A stretch of 64,000 nucleotides of DNA, taken from Geothrix sp. PMB-07. Lineage in GTDB: Bacteria; Acidobacteriota; Holophagae; Holophagales; Holophagaceae. Made by a program: the position numbers and the translations under genes. Below the pieces are notes generated by a model, which saw nothing but the letters and a program-made list of their open reading frames with translations, was not told where the DNA came from and did no database searches. Positions 23,796 to 31,524 of the stretch are shown here, piece after piece; position 1 is the stretch's first letter; each line of letters begins with the position of its first letter. The stretch lies in NCBI RefSeq assembly GCF_030758935.1, contig NZ_CP132333.1:1302992-1366991 (forward strand), given 5' to 3'.

Positions 23796-25178
23796 CTACT
23801 TCATGTCCACCTGGACCTCGCCCTCGAGGTAGGCCTGGGATTTGAAGCCCTCCTGCCCGGTGGTCACGGCGGCCACGCGGAAGGCTTTCAAGGTGCCGCT
23901 CAGCTGCAGGTGCGGGGCCAGCTGGCGGTTCAGGCCCGCTTGCACGGCCTCGCGCAGGCCCTGGAACTGCTGATCCATGAGGAAGTGGGCTTTGTCCGTG
24001 AGCAGCTTCCGCAGGTCCGAGTGGTAGATCCAGTCGCCCATGCGGGCCAGCCAGCTCTGGCTGTCCAAGGTGAAATCCAGGTCCGCCAAGCGCAGGGAGC
24101 TGGTGGCGGGATCGGACAGGGGCTTCCCCGAGAGCGTCACCTTGCCCGTGATGCGGCCCTTCAGCCCGATCTCAAGAACGGCTTTGCCCTGGTCGCCCCA
24201 GACCCGGGCGGAGGTGATCTCGAAGCGTCCCTTGTCGGTGTCGAACACCTTGCCCACCACCTGGCTGGCGAACTGTTGGCTGGCGTGGGTGTAGGAGAGA
24301 TCGGCTTCCACCCGCAGTCGGAACCCGGGTTTCGGTGTCGCGTTCACCTCGAGATCGGGCAGGGGAGTGGTATCAACCAGGGGTCTGGGGCCCAGCACCA
24401 GGCGGGGCTGAGCCTCGATCTCGGGGGTGATGACCACCGTGCGCCCCTGGGTGCTGATGGGCGCCAGCCGGATGCGGCGGGGCTGGAACAGCAGGTAGAG
24501 ATCCTTGCCGAGTTCGATGGGCTGGTTGAACTGGGTCCAGGCCTCCTGAGCCTTCTGCCGGGCCAGGGCGTTCTCGCGCACCAGCTTGGCCAGCATGTCC
24601 GCACCTGCGGAGATGTTCTCCTTCATGCCGGCCACCACCTGATCTGTGATGTCGAAGCCGAGGAACGTGACCTCGCAGGTGTTGAGGGGGGTCACGTCGA
24701 AGGCAGTCTGCTGAAGGTCCAAGCCCCAGCCCGGCAGCACGCTGAGGTTGGTCTTGAGTTCGAGCATCACCCGGCGCGGAGGTTCCGGGCTGCGTCCGCA
24801 GGAGCCCATCACGGTGTAGTGGTTGCCGATGGTGCGCAGGCCCACATCCATGCCGAAGTTCGCCACCAGGCGCACGGACACCTGCGAATCCTTCACCCGT
24901 ACGCTCAAGGGCTCGCGGATGAGGTTGAAGCGGAAGTAGGTTCGCGGCTTGCCCTTGATCTCAGCCCAGGTCTCGACGTTGGGCGGAGAGAGGGGCACCT
25001 GGGCTTCCACTTGCTTCATCAGGGGTCCCAGCTCCACACGGATGGGCAGGGAAAGGGTGGAGGGCTCCAGTTCCTCGACGAAAGCGGAGGGGGAGGCTGA
25101 CGGGAGGGCCGAGGGCGGTGCCTGTCCTGCCAAGGGCAAGGCGGAAGCGATGAGAAGGCAGGGAAAGCAAGGGCGCAT
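23796..25178 (-). CDS. DUF4403 family secreted protein
   Basis: A 460-aa protein with a signal peptide (MRPCFPCLLIASALPLAGQ). I prefer ATG at 25178 over the in-frame TTG at 25199. The sequence follows DUF4403: VRLVANFGMDVGLRTIG, then LKTNLSVLPGWGLDLQQTAF, IELGKDLYLLFQPRRIRLAP, and a C-terminal half with LEIGLKGRITGKVTLSGKPL. It is mostly beta strand and likely periplasmic, with repeated lipid- or polymer-binding-type sheets, but no function is established for the family. It is upstream of the CoA transferase, with a 21-bp gap. Confidence 0.82.
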   Translation of the reverse strand: MRPCFPCLLIASALPLAGQAPPSALPSASPSAFVEELEPSTLSLPIRVELGPLMKQVEAQVPLSPPNVETWAEIKGKPRTYFRFNLIREPLSVRVKDSQVSVRLVANFGMDVGLRTIGNHYTVMGSCGRSPEPPRRVMLELKTNLSVLPGWGLDLQQTAFDVTPLNTCEVTFLGFDITDQVVAGMKENISAGADMLAKLVRENALARQKAQEAWTQFNQPIELGKDLYLLFQPRRIRLAPISTQGRTVVITPEIEAQPRLVLGPRPLVDTTPLPDLEVNATPKPGFRLRVEADLSYTHASQQFASQVVGKVFDTDKGRFEITSARVWGDQGKAVLEIGLKGRITGKVTLSGKPLSDPATSSLRLADLDFTLDSQSWLARMGDWIYHSDLRKLLTDKAHFLMDQQFQGLREAVQAGLNRQLAPHLQLSGTLKAFRVAAVTTGQEGFKSQAYLEGEVQVDMK

Positions 25179-25210
25179 GGGGCATCCAGGGATCCCCAAA
25201 CGCTAGCAGA

Positions 25211-25639
25211 TCAGCTGGCAGCCACGGTCTGGCGATAAGCGTTGCCCAGGGCGGCGGCGATTTCCTCAGGGGCATGACCCAGGAAATCCGAGCGCTGCAT
25301 GAGGTGCACCAGTTGACCGTCCTTGAGGATGGCGGCCTGGGGGCTGGTGGGCATGGCGCCCTCGAAGTATTCGCGGGCCTGGGCGGTGGCCTCCTTTTCC
25401 ATGCCGGCGAACACCGTGACCAGGTGGTCGAACTTCAGGCCTTGAGTGCGCAGGGCCTCGGTGACGCCTGGCCGGGCCCCGGCAGCGGCACAGCCGCACA
25501 CGCTATTGACCACCAGCAGGGTGGTGCCAGGCTGCTGCAGGGCCTGATCCACCTGGGCGGGGGTCAGCAGCTGCTGGAAGCCAGCCTGAACAAGCTCTTC
25601 ACGCATCGGGGCGACCATGTGTTCGGGGTAGTTGGACAC
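25211..25639 (-). CDS. Bacilliredoxin (BrxA/BrxB family, DUF1094)
   Basis: A 142-aa thioredoxin-fold protein. The active site is the family-specific CGC motif at Cys48-Gly-Cys50 in VVNSVCGCAAAGARPGV. HLVTVFAGMEKEATAQAREY and PTSPQAAILKDGQLVHLMQR also match. Bacilliredoxins remove bacillithiol or act as disulfide isomerases; whether bacillithiol is made here is unknown. It is divergent from an NAD(P)H-dependent FMN reductase across a 72-bp region, suggesting shared redox-related control. Confidence 0.92.
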   Translation of the reverse strand: MSNYPEHMVAPMREELVQAGFQQLLTPAQVDQALQQPGTTLLVVNSVCGCAAAGARPGVTEALRTQGLKFDHLVTVFAGMEKEATAQAREYFEGAMPTSPQAAILKDGQLVHLMQRSDFLGHAPEEIAAALGNAYRQTVAAS

Positions 25640-25669
25640 AACATCCTCCAGGGATGAAAAAGTTTACCA

Positions 25670-25686
25670 ATCAAGTCAGGATTGAT
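25670..25686. promoter_or_regulatory. Small dyad in the divergent bacilliredoxin / FMN reductase promoter region
   Basis: ATCAA, 7 nt, TTGAT forms an inverted repeat in the short region between the two divergent redox genes. The position suits an operator for either gene. Five-base arms are short, so chance cannot be excluded. Confidence 0.3.
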
Positions 25687-25711
25687 CCAGATCACATTGA
25701 AGGAGGAATCT

Positions 25712-26254
25712 ATGCGACTGGTCTTGATGGGCGGAAGCCTTCGGCCCCAATCCCTGAATGGAAAGCTGCTCCGGCACCTGGCCAGGGAGTTGGAAGGCCG
25801 TGGCCACGAGGTGGCAGCCTTCGGTGGAGAGACCCTGCGGCTGCCCCTGTACGAAGACGGACTGGCGCCCTCGGCTGAAACCAGGGCCCTGCACGAGGCC
25901 CTTCAGGGGGCGCAGGGGTTGGTGATCGTGTCGCCCGAGTACAACGCGGGCATTCCGGGCCACCTGAAAAACGCGGTGGACTGGCTGAGCACCCTGAAGC
26001 CCAGCCCCTGGCCGGGCCTGCCCGTGCTGCTTTGCGCCGCGAGCCCCGGGGCCTTTGGCGGTGCCCGCAGCCTCATGGCCTGGCGGGCCACCTTGGCGAA
26101 CATGGGGGCCCTGGCGCTGCCGGAAGTCCTCACGGTGCCCCACGCGGACCAGCAGCTGGATGAGGAGGGCCGTCCCACGGAGGCCCGAACCGCTGCGGCG
26201 GTGCCGAAGATCCTGGACGGCTTCCTGGCCCTGGCGGCGCGGCTGCGGCCCTAA
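25712..26254 (+). CDS. NADPH-dependent FMN reductase family protein
   Basis: A 180-aa flavodoxin-fold protein. The start at 25712 has a near-ideal AAGGAGG 5 nt upstream. FMN-binding features are LMGGSLRPQSLNGKLLRHLA (phosphate loop, residues ~5-20) and VIVSPEYNAGIPGHLKNAVD (residues ~74-93), the latter diagnostic for chromate/azo/FMN reductases of the YieF/ArsH-like group. It probably reduces FMN or quinones with NAD(P)H. The physiological substrate is unknown. Confidence 0.9.
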   Translation: MRLVLMGGSLRPQSLNGKLLRHLARELEGRGHEVAAFGGETLRLPLYEDGLAPSAETRALHEALQGAQGLVIVSPEYNAGIPGHLKNAVDWLSTLKPSPWPGLPVLLCAASPGAFGGARSLMAWRATLANMGALALPEVLTVPHADQQLDEEGRPTEARTAAAVPKILDGFLALAARLRP

Positions 26255-26296
26255 CGCGCGGATTATGCGATCCTGAACCACCCTTTCGGAGCTGTC

Positions 26297-28072
26297 ATGA
26301 AGGACTTCTTCAAGACTTTTTTCGCCACGCTGCTGGCCCTCGCGGTGGCGGGTGGGCTCACCTTCGTGCTGTTCTTCGGGCTGCTGGCCGTGATCGGCTC
26401 TTCTGGCAAGCCCACCGTTCCTGGCAAGGCGGTGCTGGTGTTTGATCTGGACACCAGCCTGTCGGATGCCGAGCGCGAGCCTGATCCCAGTGAAGTGGTC
26501 AACGAAGTCATGGGCATCGGCAATGCCCACGGCCAGTCCTTGCCCGCCATGATTGAAGCCCTAGATCGGGCCGCTTCGGATTCCCGCATCAGCGCTCTGT
26601 TTTTGACCGGCAGCCTGCAGGGCGGAGGCCCCGCCCAGCTGCGGGAACTGCGGGAGGCCATCCAGCGCTTCAAGGCCAAGAAGCCCGTACTGGCCTACAA
26701 CCTGGGCTGGAGCAAACGGGACTTCTACCTGGCGGCTGGGGCCACCACGGTGTTCATCAATCCCTTCGGCGAAATGGAAGTGAACGGTCTGGCCAGCGAA
26801 CCCATGTTCTTCGGCGAAGCCTTCAAGAAATATGGCGTGGAAGTCCAGGTCACCCGCGTGGGCAAGTACAAGAGCGCTGTGGAGCCCTTCATCACCGACC
26901 GCATGAGTGAACCCAACCGGGAACAGATCCAGAAGCTGCTGGAGGACATTTGGGGCGAGTGGAAGGACACGGTGGCCAAGGATCGCAAGAAGGCGCCCGC
27001 CGACCTGCAGGCCCTCGCCGATGAGAAGGGCATTGTCGATGCGGACGAGGCCCGAAAACTGGGGCTGGTGGATCGCGTCGCGCCCTACGACGAAGTGCTT
27101 AACGAACTGAAGAAGGTCGCTGGCAAGGATGCGAAGGACAAGGATTTCCCCCAGATCGCCCTCACCACCTATGCCGGTATTCCCGGCGACGCCAAGTCCG
27201 TGAAGACCCGCCTCGCAGTGCTGGTGGCGGAAGGCGAGATCGTGGATGGCGAAGGCAAGGCCAACCAGGTGGGTGGCGAGAAGCTGAGCCGTGAGCTGCG
27301 GCGCCTGCGCATGGACGAGCGGGTCAAGGCCGTGGTGCTGCGCGTGAACAGCCCCGGCGGCAGCGCCTCGGCCTCTGAGCTGATTCAGCGCGAAGTGGTG
27401 CTCACCAAGAAGGTGAAGCCCGTGGTGATCTCCATGGGCCATCTGGCCGCGTCTGGCGGCTATTGGATCAGCACCTACGGCGACCGCATCTTCGCGGAAC
27501 CCACCACCATCACCGGTTCCATCGGCGTCTTCGGCATGTTCGCCAACGTGAAGAAGCTGGCGAACGAGCACGGCATCACCTGGGACAGCGTCCAGACCGC
27601 GAAGATGGCCAATCCCACCACCCTGACCCGGCCCAAGAACGATCTGGAACTGAGCCGCCTCCAGGGGCTGGTGGACCGCATCTACGAGCAGTTCATCACC
27701 AAGGTGGCCGACAGCCGCAAGCTGAAGAAGGAAGCCGTGCAGGAGATTGCCCAGGGCCGCGTGTGGTCCGGCCAGGAAGCCCTGAAGCTGGGCCTGGTGG
27801 ATGAGCTTGGCGGCCTGGAGGCGGCCTTGAAACACGCCGCGAAAATGGCCAAGGCCGAGAATGATTTCTATGTTGCGGGCCCCGAGCGGGAACCGGATGC
27901 CTTCCGGGAGTTCCTCAAAGGGTTGGGCCAGGGCAAGAGCCGGAAACTGGCCAAGCAGGGCCCCGTGGAGGCGCTGACGGAATCCTTCAAGCTGCAGCTG
28001 GAGCGGTTGTCCGCGCTGAATGATCCCCAGGGCGTCTACGCCCGGATTCCCTTCGAGATCGACCTCAAGTGA
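26297..28072 (+). CDS. sppA: Signal peptide peptidase SppA, 67K type
   Basis: A 591-aa membrane-anchored serine protease that degrades cleaved signal peptides. One N-terminal span (~8-33, TLLALAVAGGLTFVLFFGLL) is followed by two tandem SppA domains. The general-base lysine is Lys192 (VGKYKSAVEPFIT) and the nucleophile Ser386 (MGHLAASGGYWIS), corresponding to the split Ser/Lys dyad of E. coli SppA. GSIGVFGMFANVKKLANEHG after the serine is also characteristic. Length matches the long form. Confidence 0.95.
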   Translation: MKDFFKTFFATLLALAVAGGLTFVLFFGLLAVIGSSGKPTVPGKAVLVFDLDTSLSDAEREPDPSEVVNEVMGIGNAHGQSLPAMIEALDRAASDSRISALFLTGSLQGGGPAQLRELREAIQRFKAKKPVLAYNLGWSKRDFYLAAGATTVFINPFGEMEVNGLASEPMFFGEAFKKYGVEVQVTRVGKYKSAVEPFITDRMSEPNREQIQKLLEDIWGEWKDTVAKDRKKAPADLQALADEKGIVDADEARKLGLVDRVAPYDEVLNELKKVAGKDAKDKDFPQIALTTYAGIPGDAKSVKTRLAVLVAEGEIVDGEGKANQVGGEKLSRELRRLRMDERVKAVVLRVNSPGGSASASELIQREVVLTKKVKPVVISMGHLAASGGYWISTYGDRIFAEPTTITGSIGVFGMFANVKKLANEHGITWDSVQTAKMANPTTLTRPKNDLELSRLQGLVDRIYEQFITKVADSRKLKKEAVQEIAQGRVWSGQEALKLGLVDELGGLEAALKHAAKMAKAENDFYVAGPEREPDAFREFLKGLGQGKSRKLAKQGPVEALTESFKLQLERLSALNDPQGVYARIPFEIDLK

Positions 28073-28113
28073 TCTGACGCCGTATCATCGGCGCCATAGC
28101 CCGTGGAGCTCCT

Positions 28114-28428
28114 ATGCTTGGATCCAGGCCCATGTCGGAGTGGATCCAAGCCTACGCGCTCAGTCACGAGCATCCGGTCAACCAGGCCTGCCATGCCGTG
28201 GGCATCCCCATCGTGACGCTGTCGATTCTGACGCTCGCGGCCTCACCTTGGGTTCACGGTCTTTGGAGGGGAGGGCTGCTGCTGTTCGGGGTGGGCTGGG
28301 CGTTCCAGTTCCTGGGGCACGCCGTCGAAGGCAAGCCGCCGGAATTCTTCAAGGACTGGCGCTTCCTGCTGGTGGGGCTGCGCTGGTGGCTCATGAAGGT
28401 TTCCGGCCGCAATCTTCCCATCCATTGA
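28114..28428 (+). CDS. DUF962/Mpo1-like membrane protein
   Basis: A 104-aa protein. EWIQAYALSHEHPVNQACHA, then VGIPIVTLSILTLAASPWV and FQFLGHAVEGKPPEFFKDWR are the DUF962 signatures; the histidines in HEHP and GHAVEG are conserved and are iron ligands in yeast Mpo1, a 2-hydroxy fatty acid dioxygenase. Two membrane spans are predicted (~31-50, ~53-68). GGAG lies 5 nt before the ATG at 28114. Function here is inferred from the family only. Confidence 0.85.
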   Translation: MLGSRPMSEWIQAYALSHEHPVNQACHAVGIPIVTLSILTLAASPWVHGLWRGGLLLFGVGWAFQFLGHAVEGKPPEFFKDWRFLLVGLRWWLMKVSGRNLPIH

Positions 28429-28493
28429 CAGATCGCCAAAGACCTCCGGCCTTTCCGGGTGCAAGGCCCTGTCCCGGGCTATGCTGAGAATCT

Positions 28494-29108
28494 ATGGATT
28501 CGTCTTCCTTCATCTCTGCCATCGTTCTGCTGGTGCTGGTGACGGATCCCCTGGGCAACATCCCCCTCTTCGTGGGGCTGCTGCGTCAGGTGGATCCGGC
28601 CCGGCGTCAGCGCATCATCGTGCGCGAGGTGCTCTTCGCCTTCGCGATTCTGGTTTTCTTCGCGCTCTTCGGGCAGCGGGTGCTCAAGCTCATGCACCTG
28701 ACGGACACCTCCCTGGGCATCGCGGGCGGCGTGATCCTCTTCCTCATCGCGCTCAAGATGGTGTTTCCCCATCCCGAGGGGCGGAATGGGCACCCGCTTC
28801 ACGGCGAGCCTTTCCTGGTGCCGCTGGCCATCCCCTTCATCGCCGGACCTTCGGCCATCGCTACGGTGCTGCTGCTGGTGAGCCGGGAGCCCCACCGCAT
28901 CTGGGAATGGCTGGGGGCATTGTCCGTGGCCATGGCCGTCTCGGCCATTGTGCTGGGGTTTGCCGAGAAGATCTCTGACTTCCTGGGCGAGCAGGTGACC
29001 ATGGCCTTCGAGCGGCTCATGGGGCTGGTGCTGACGGCCATCGCCATCGAGATGCTGCTGGCGGGCATCCAGAAGTTCGTGCAGCAGATTCATGTGATCG
29101 CAGTCTAG
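28494..29108 (+). CDS. MarC family integral membrane protein
   Basis: A 204-aa protein with six hydrophobic segments. VLLVLVTDPLGNIPLFVGLL at the N terminus, GIAGGVILFLIALKMVFP in the middle and PLAIPFIAGPSAIATVLLLV plus RLMGLVLTAIAIEMLLAGIQ near the end match the MarC/SNG1 family. The family was once linked to multiple antibiotic resistance; its substrate is not established. It follows the Mpo1-like gene by 65 bp. Confidence 0.92.
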   Translation: MDSSSFISAIVLLVLVTDPLGNIPLFVGLLRQVDPARRQRIIVREVLFAFAILVFFALFGQRVLKLMHLTDTSLGIAGGVILFLIALKMVFPHPEGRNGHPLHGEPFLVPLAIPFIAGPSAIATVLLLVSREPHRIWEWLGALSVAMAVSAIVLGFAEKISDFLGEQVTMAFERLMGLVLTAIAIEMLLAGIQKFVQQIHVIAV

Positions 29109-29165
29109 ATCTGGCTCCTCAAGGATCGCCTGGGCTTTGTCGATGGGTGGGTAAGGAGAAGGTGA

Positions 29166-29735
29166 ATGCGCCTCCGAACCTGGCTTGCCATGGGCCTGAT
29201 GGGGCCGATCCTGCTGCTTGTGGCCTGTGGACGGGCCGAGTCGCGCCGCGCCCGCGAGGTGGATCTCCTGGTCCAGGTCATGGCGGTGGAACTCCGCACA
29301 GCTTCTGAACAGGCGACGGCCGCCTTCAGCCGCAGGCCTGACTTTGAGGAACTTCGAAAATCTTTCGGCGATGACCGCTTCGATACCGGCATTCCTCTGG
29401 GTCCCGCCTTCCAGACCAGTCTCTCCACCATGATCAAGGATCTGGAGGCTCAGCTGGCGAAGGAACCGCGAGATGTGGAATTCCCCCGGAAGGCCGTGCG
29501 CAAGGTCCGCCAGATCCACCAGTGGTGGGACTTTGTGCGGAAGCAGCTGCAGACCCGCCGGGATCAGCTGGCGAAAGGCCACCGGGAAGGCCAGGCCCAG
29601 CGCCTCCTGGGGGGGCGCGAGCGCGGCCAGGACGTGGTCGAAGTGTTGGATGAGACCATCCAGGTGATCCAGGGCTTTGAGGCCATCACCCAGCGCTGCA
29701 TCCGCAGCCTGGAGGAGATCATTACCCAATCTTGA
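29166..29735 (+). CDS. Small helical lipoprotein of unknown function
   Basis: A 189-aa protein with a lipoprotein leader (GLMGPILLLVACGR; lipobox VAC, Cys21). The mature part is almost all charged helix: EVDLLVQVMAVELRTASEQA, KDLEAQLAKEPRDVEFPRKA, KVRQIHQWWDFVRKQLQTRR and GQDVVEVLDETIQVIQGFEA. It resembles helical-bundle envelope proteins but I recognise no family. Its last 14 bp overlap the convergent DUF4442 gene. Confidence 0.7.
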   Translation: MRLRTWLAMGLMGPILLLVACGRAESRRAREVDLLVQVMAVELRTASEQATAAFSRRPDFEELRKSFGDDRFDTGIPLGPAFQTSLSTMIKDLEAQLAKEPRDVEFPRKAVRKVRQIHQWWDFVRKQLQTRRDQLAKGHREGQAQRLLGGRERGQDVVEVLDETIQVIQGFEAITQRCIRSLEEIITQS

Positions 29736-30225
29736 GCGATTCGTCCCGCCGCTTGAGGCTGAGTTCCAGCACGAATTCGGCCACCGGCTCGAAGCTGCCT
29801 TCGGCCGTCCTGATGGCTGCCTGCACACGCACGGGTTCGGTGATGCGATCCTCCGAGGCGAGGGCGCGCTGCACCTGCGCACGGATGGCTGCACCCTCTT
29901 CGCAGATGAAGTAGACATCGGTTTCAGGGCGCTTCAAAAAGGTGGCCTGGAAGGCCTTGAAGACCAATGACACCTTCTGCTTTGAGCGGTTGATCTGCTC
30001 CATGGCCAGCAGGCCCCCGGCGCAGTCGGCGCCGATGGCCAGGGCGCCAAAATACATGGAGCCCAGGTGGTTGCGGGTCCAGCGCCGCAGAGGCACGCGG
30101 ATCACGCAGCGGGTCTCGCTGAGTTCCACCACGGTGGGGCGCACAGAGGCCAGCAGGGGGATCTTCAGCCACCCGAAGAGGCGCATGCCGAAGGTCTGCT
30201 TGAAGCGGCTGAATGGGGAGGTCAT
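29722..30225 (-). CDS. DUF4442 domain protein (hotdog-fold), second paralogue
   Basis: A 167-aa protein related to the one at 6189-6653. RVPLRRWTRNHLGSMYFGAL, then AIGADCAGGLLAMEQINRSK and VSLVFKAFQATFLKRPETDV fit the DUF4442/YiiD C-terminal thioesterase-like fold. The start at 30225 has GGAGGG very close to the ATG, so a slightly different start is possible. It lies 11 bp after rimM on the same strand, in the slot where trmD often follows rimM. Confidence 0.78.
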   Translation of the reverse strand: MTSPFSRFKQTFGMRLFGWLKIPLLASVRPTVVELSETRCVIRVPLRRWTRNHLGSMYFGALAIGADCAGGLLAMEQINRSKQKVSLVFKAFQATFLKRPETDVYFICEEGAAIRAQVQRALASEDRITEPVRVQAAIRTAEGSFEPVAEFVLELSLKRRDESLKIG

Positions 30226-30236
30226 CCCTCCGATTC

Positions 30237-30788
30237 TCAGGGCTCGGGCTGGTTCACGTCCAGCAGGCCTTCGGGAGGATCGAGATTCATGCGCCGGTTG
30301 GGCAGGTCCAGGGTCCACCAGGCCTTGATGTAGGGGATGTCCCGCTTGCCCGTGCGACCGGGGCGCAGATCCCTCATGACCACCATGTCGTAGCCAGCGG
30401 GGCCTGGATCCAGGCGCAGGACTTCGCCGACCTTCTGGCCCGCGATGAAGACCTCGCAGCCGATCCATTGATGGCGGAAGGACTCGCCTTCCTGCAGAGT
30501 CGCGGCGGATTCGGGCATCCAGAGTGCCCAGCCCTTCAGGGGTTCCGACGCGGTGCGGTCGGGGATGCCCGTAAAGGCCACGCAGGGCCGGTCCTGGTGC
30601 CAGCGGAAGCTGCGCAGGGAAGTGCTTCGGGCCGGTGGCGCAGCCTCTCCGTGTTCAAGGTTCTGCTGGGGAGGTGCCAGGACGAGTCCCTGCATGCCTT
30701 CGAGGCGCTCCGGCTCGTCCATGACCGAGTGGAAGAGGAACTCTCCTTTGAGGCCCTGGATTTTCGCGAGGTGGCCAGCGAGCAGCAC
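30237..30788 (-). CDS. rimM: Ribosome maturation factor RimM
   Basis: A 183-aa 30S assembly factor that binds ribosomal protein S19. The N-terminal barrel has AKIQGLKGEFLFHS and the C-terminal PRC-barrel-like part has WIGCEVFIAGQKVGEVLRLD, then DIPYIKAWWTLDLPNRRMNL, then PPEGLLDV. Translation starts at GTG (30788), 4 bp after the khpA stop, so the two are coupled. The N-terminal region is shorter and more diverged than in E. coli RimM. Confidence 0.9.
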   Translation of the reverse strand: MLLAGHLAKIQGLKGEFLFHSVMDEPERLEGMQGLVLAPPQQNLEHGEAAPPARSTSLRSFRWHQDRPCVAFTGIPDRTASEPLKGWALWMPESAATLQEGESFRHQWIGCEVFIAGQKVGEVLRLDPGPAGYDMVVMRDLRPGRTGKRDIPYIKAWWTLDLPNRRMNLDPPEGLLDVNQPEP

Positions 30789-30792
30789 GGGC

Positions 30793-31041
30793 TCAGGCCT
30801 CGTCGCCGTCGAAGAGTTCCAGCTCCACTTGCAGTCCGGCCTTCTCGCCGGCGGTCTTCGCCAGCGTGCGCAGGGCCGAGATCATGCGGCCATGCTTGCC
30901 GATGATGCGACCGCGGTCCTGGGGATCGGCGTGCACCAGCACATCGCGCCGCCGCCCCTCGCCGGTGACTTCCACCTTGAAGGCATCGGGGTGGTCCAAC
31001 AGGGGCGTCAGCACGTCACGCAGAAAGGCTTCGAGGTTCAT
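30793..31041 (-). CDS. khpA: KH domain RNA-binding protein KhpA
   Basis: An 82-aa single KH domain. The GxxG loop is in GRIIGKHGRMISALRTL (residues ~44-60), preceded by DVLVHADPQDR. This is the YlqC/KhpA family, usually encoded between rpsP and rimM as here. GGAG lies 6 nt before the ATG at 31041. KhpA binds many RNAs and in some bacteria pairs with KhpB/Jag to affect cell elongation. Confidence 0.93.
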   Translation of the reverse strand: MNLEAFLRDVLTPLLDHPDAFKVEVTGEGRRRDVLVHADPQDRGRIIGKHGRMISALRTLAKTAGEKAGLQVELELFDGDEA

Positions 31042-31063
31042 GGTCGCTCCAGGAAGAACAAAG

Positions 31064-31087
31064 AAAGCCGGACCTCGGCCCGGCTTT
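31064..31087 (-). terminator. Hairpin between rpsP and khpA (attenuator-like)
   Basis: AAAGCCGG and CCGGCTTT pair around an 8-nt loop, followed on the minus strand by a T-rich run (TTTCTTTGTTCTTCC). It could partly uncouple khpA-rimM expression from rpsP. Confidence 0.5.
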
Positions 31088-31190
31088 CGTGGATCTGAAA
31101 CGGGCTTCGCCGCTTTGAACAACCACCATCGTCAATCTATAGCGGCGAGGGCGGCATAAGGAGCCCTAACGAAATAACCAGAACCGCGCT

Positions 31191-31219
31191 GGTCATTTCC
31201 TAAGGTCTCCTAAATGACC
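31191..31219 (-). other. Stem-loop enclosing the rpsP stop codon
   Basis: GGTCATTT and AAATGACC pair across a 13-nt loop that contains the end of rpsP; the TAG stop is at the stem-loop boundary. There is no T tract. It may be an RNA-stability or processing element. Confidence 0.4.
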
Positions 31220-31452
31220 TGATTCTTCTTGAACAGGTCGAGCACAGTCTTGGAGGGCTGGGCGCCCTTCTGCAGCCAGGACTTGGCCTTTTCCACGTCG
31301 ATGCGCACCGCTTCGCCGGAACCGGCAATGGGGTTCACGAAACCGAGCACTTCCACGGCCTGGCCGGTGGGGATGCGATCGTTCTCGGAGACGACGATGT
31401 GGTAGAACGGGCGCTTCTTGGCACCATTACGAGCAAGACGAATTGAAAGCAT
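31210..31452 (-). CDS. rpsP: 30S ribosomal protein S16
   Basis: An 80-aa ribosomal protein. MLSIRLARNGAKKRPFYHIV, then DRIPTGQAVEVLGFVNPIAG and AKSWLQKGAQPSKTVLDLFK are S16 signatures. ATG at 31452 is chosen over the in-frame upstream codon at 31494 because S16 begins at this Met. It is part of an ffh - TPR protein - rpsP - khpA - rimM cluster. Confidence 0.97.
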   Translation of the reverse strand: MLSIRLARNGAKKRPFYHIVVSENDRIPTGQAVEVLGFVNPIAGSGEAVRIDVEKAKSWLQKGAQPSKTVLDLFKKNQVI

Positions 31453-31524
31453 GGGCACTCCCTGAGCAGGAAAGTGTATCCCGGAACAGGCCATCTCCCA
31501 AGCGTTAATTGCGCGCAGGCTGCT

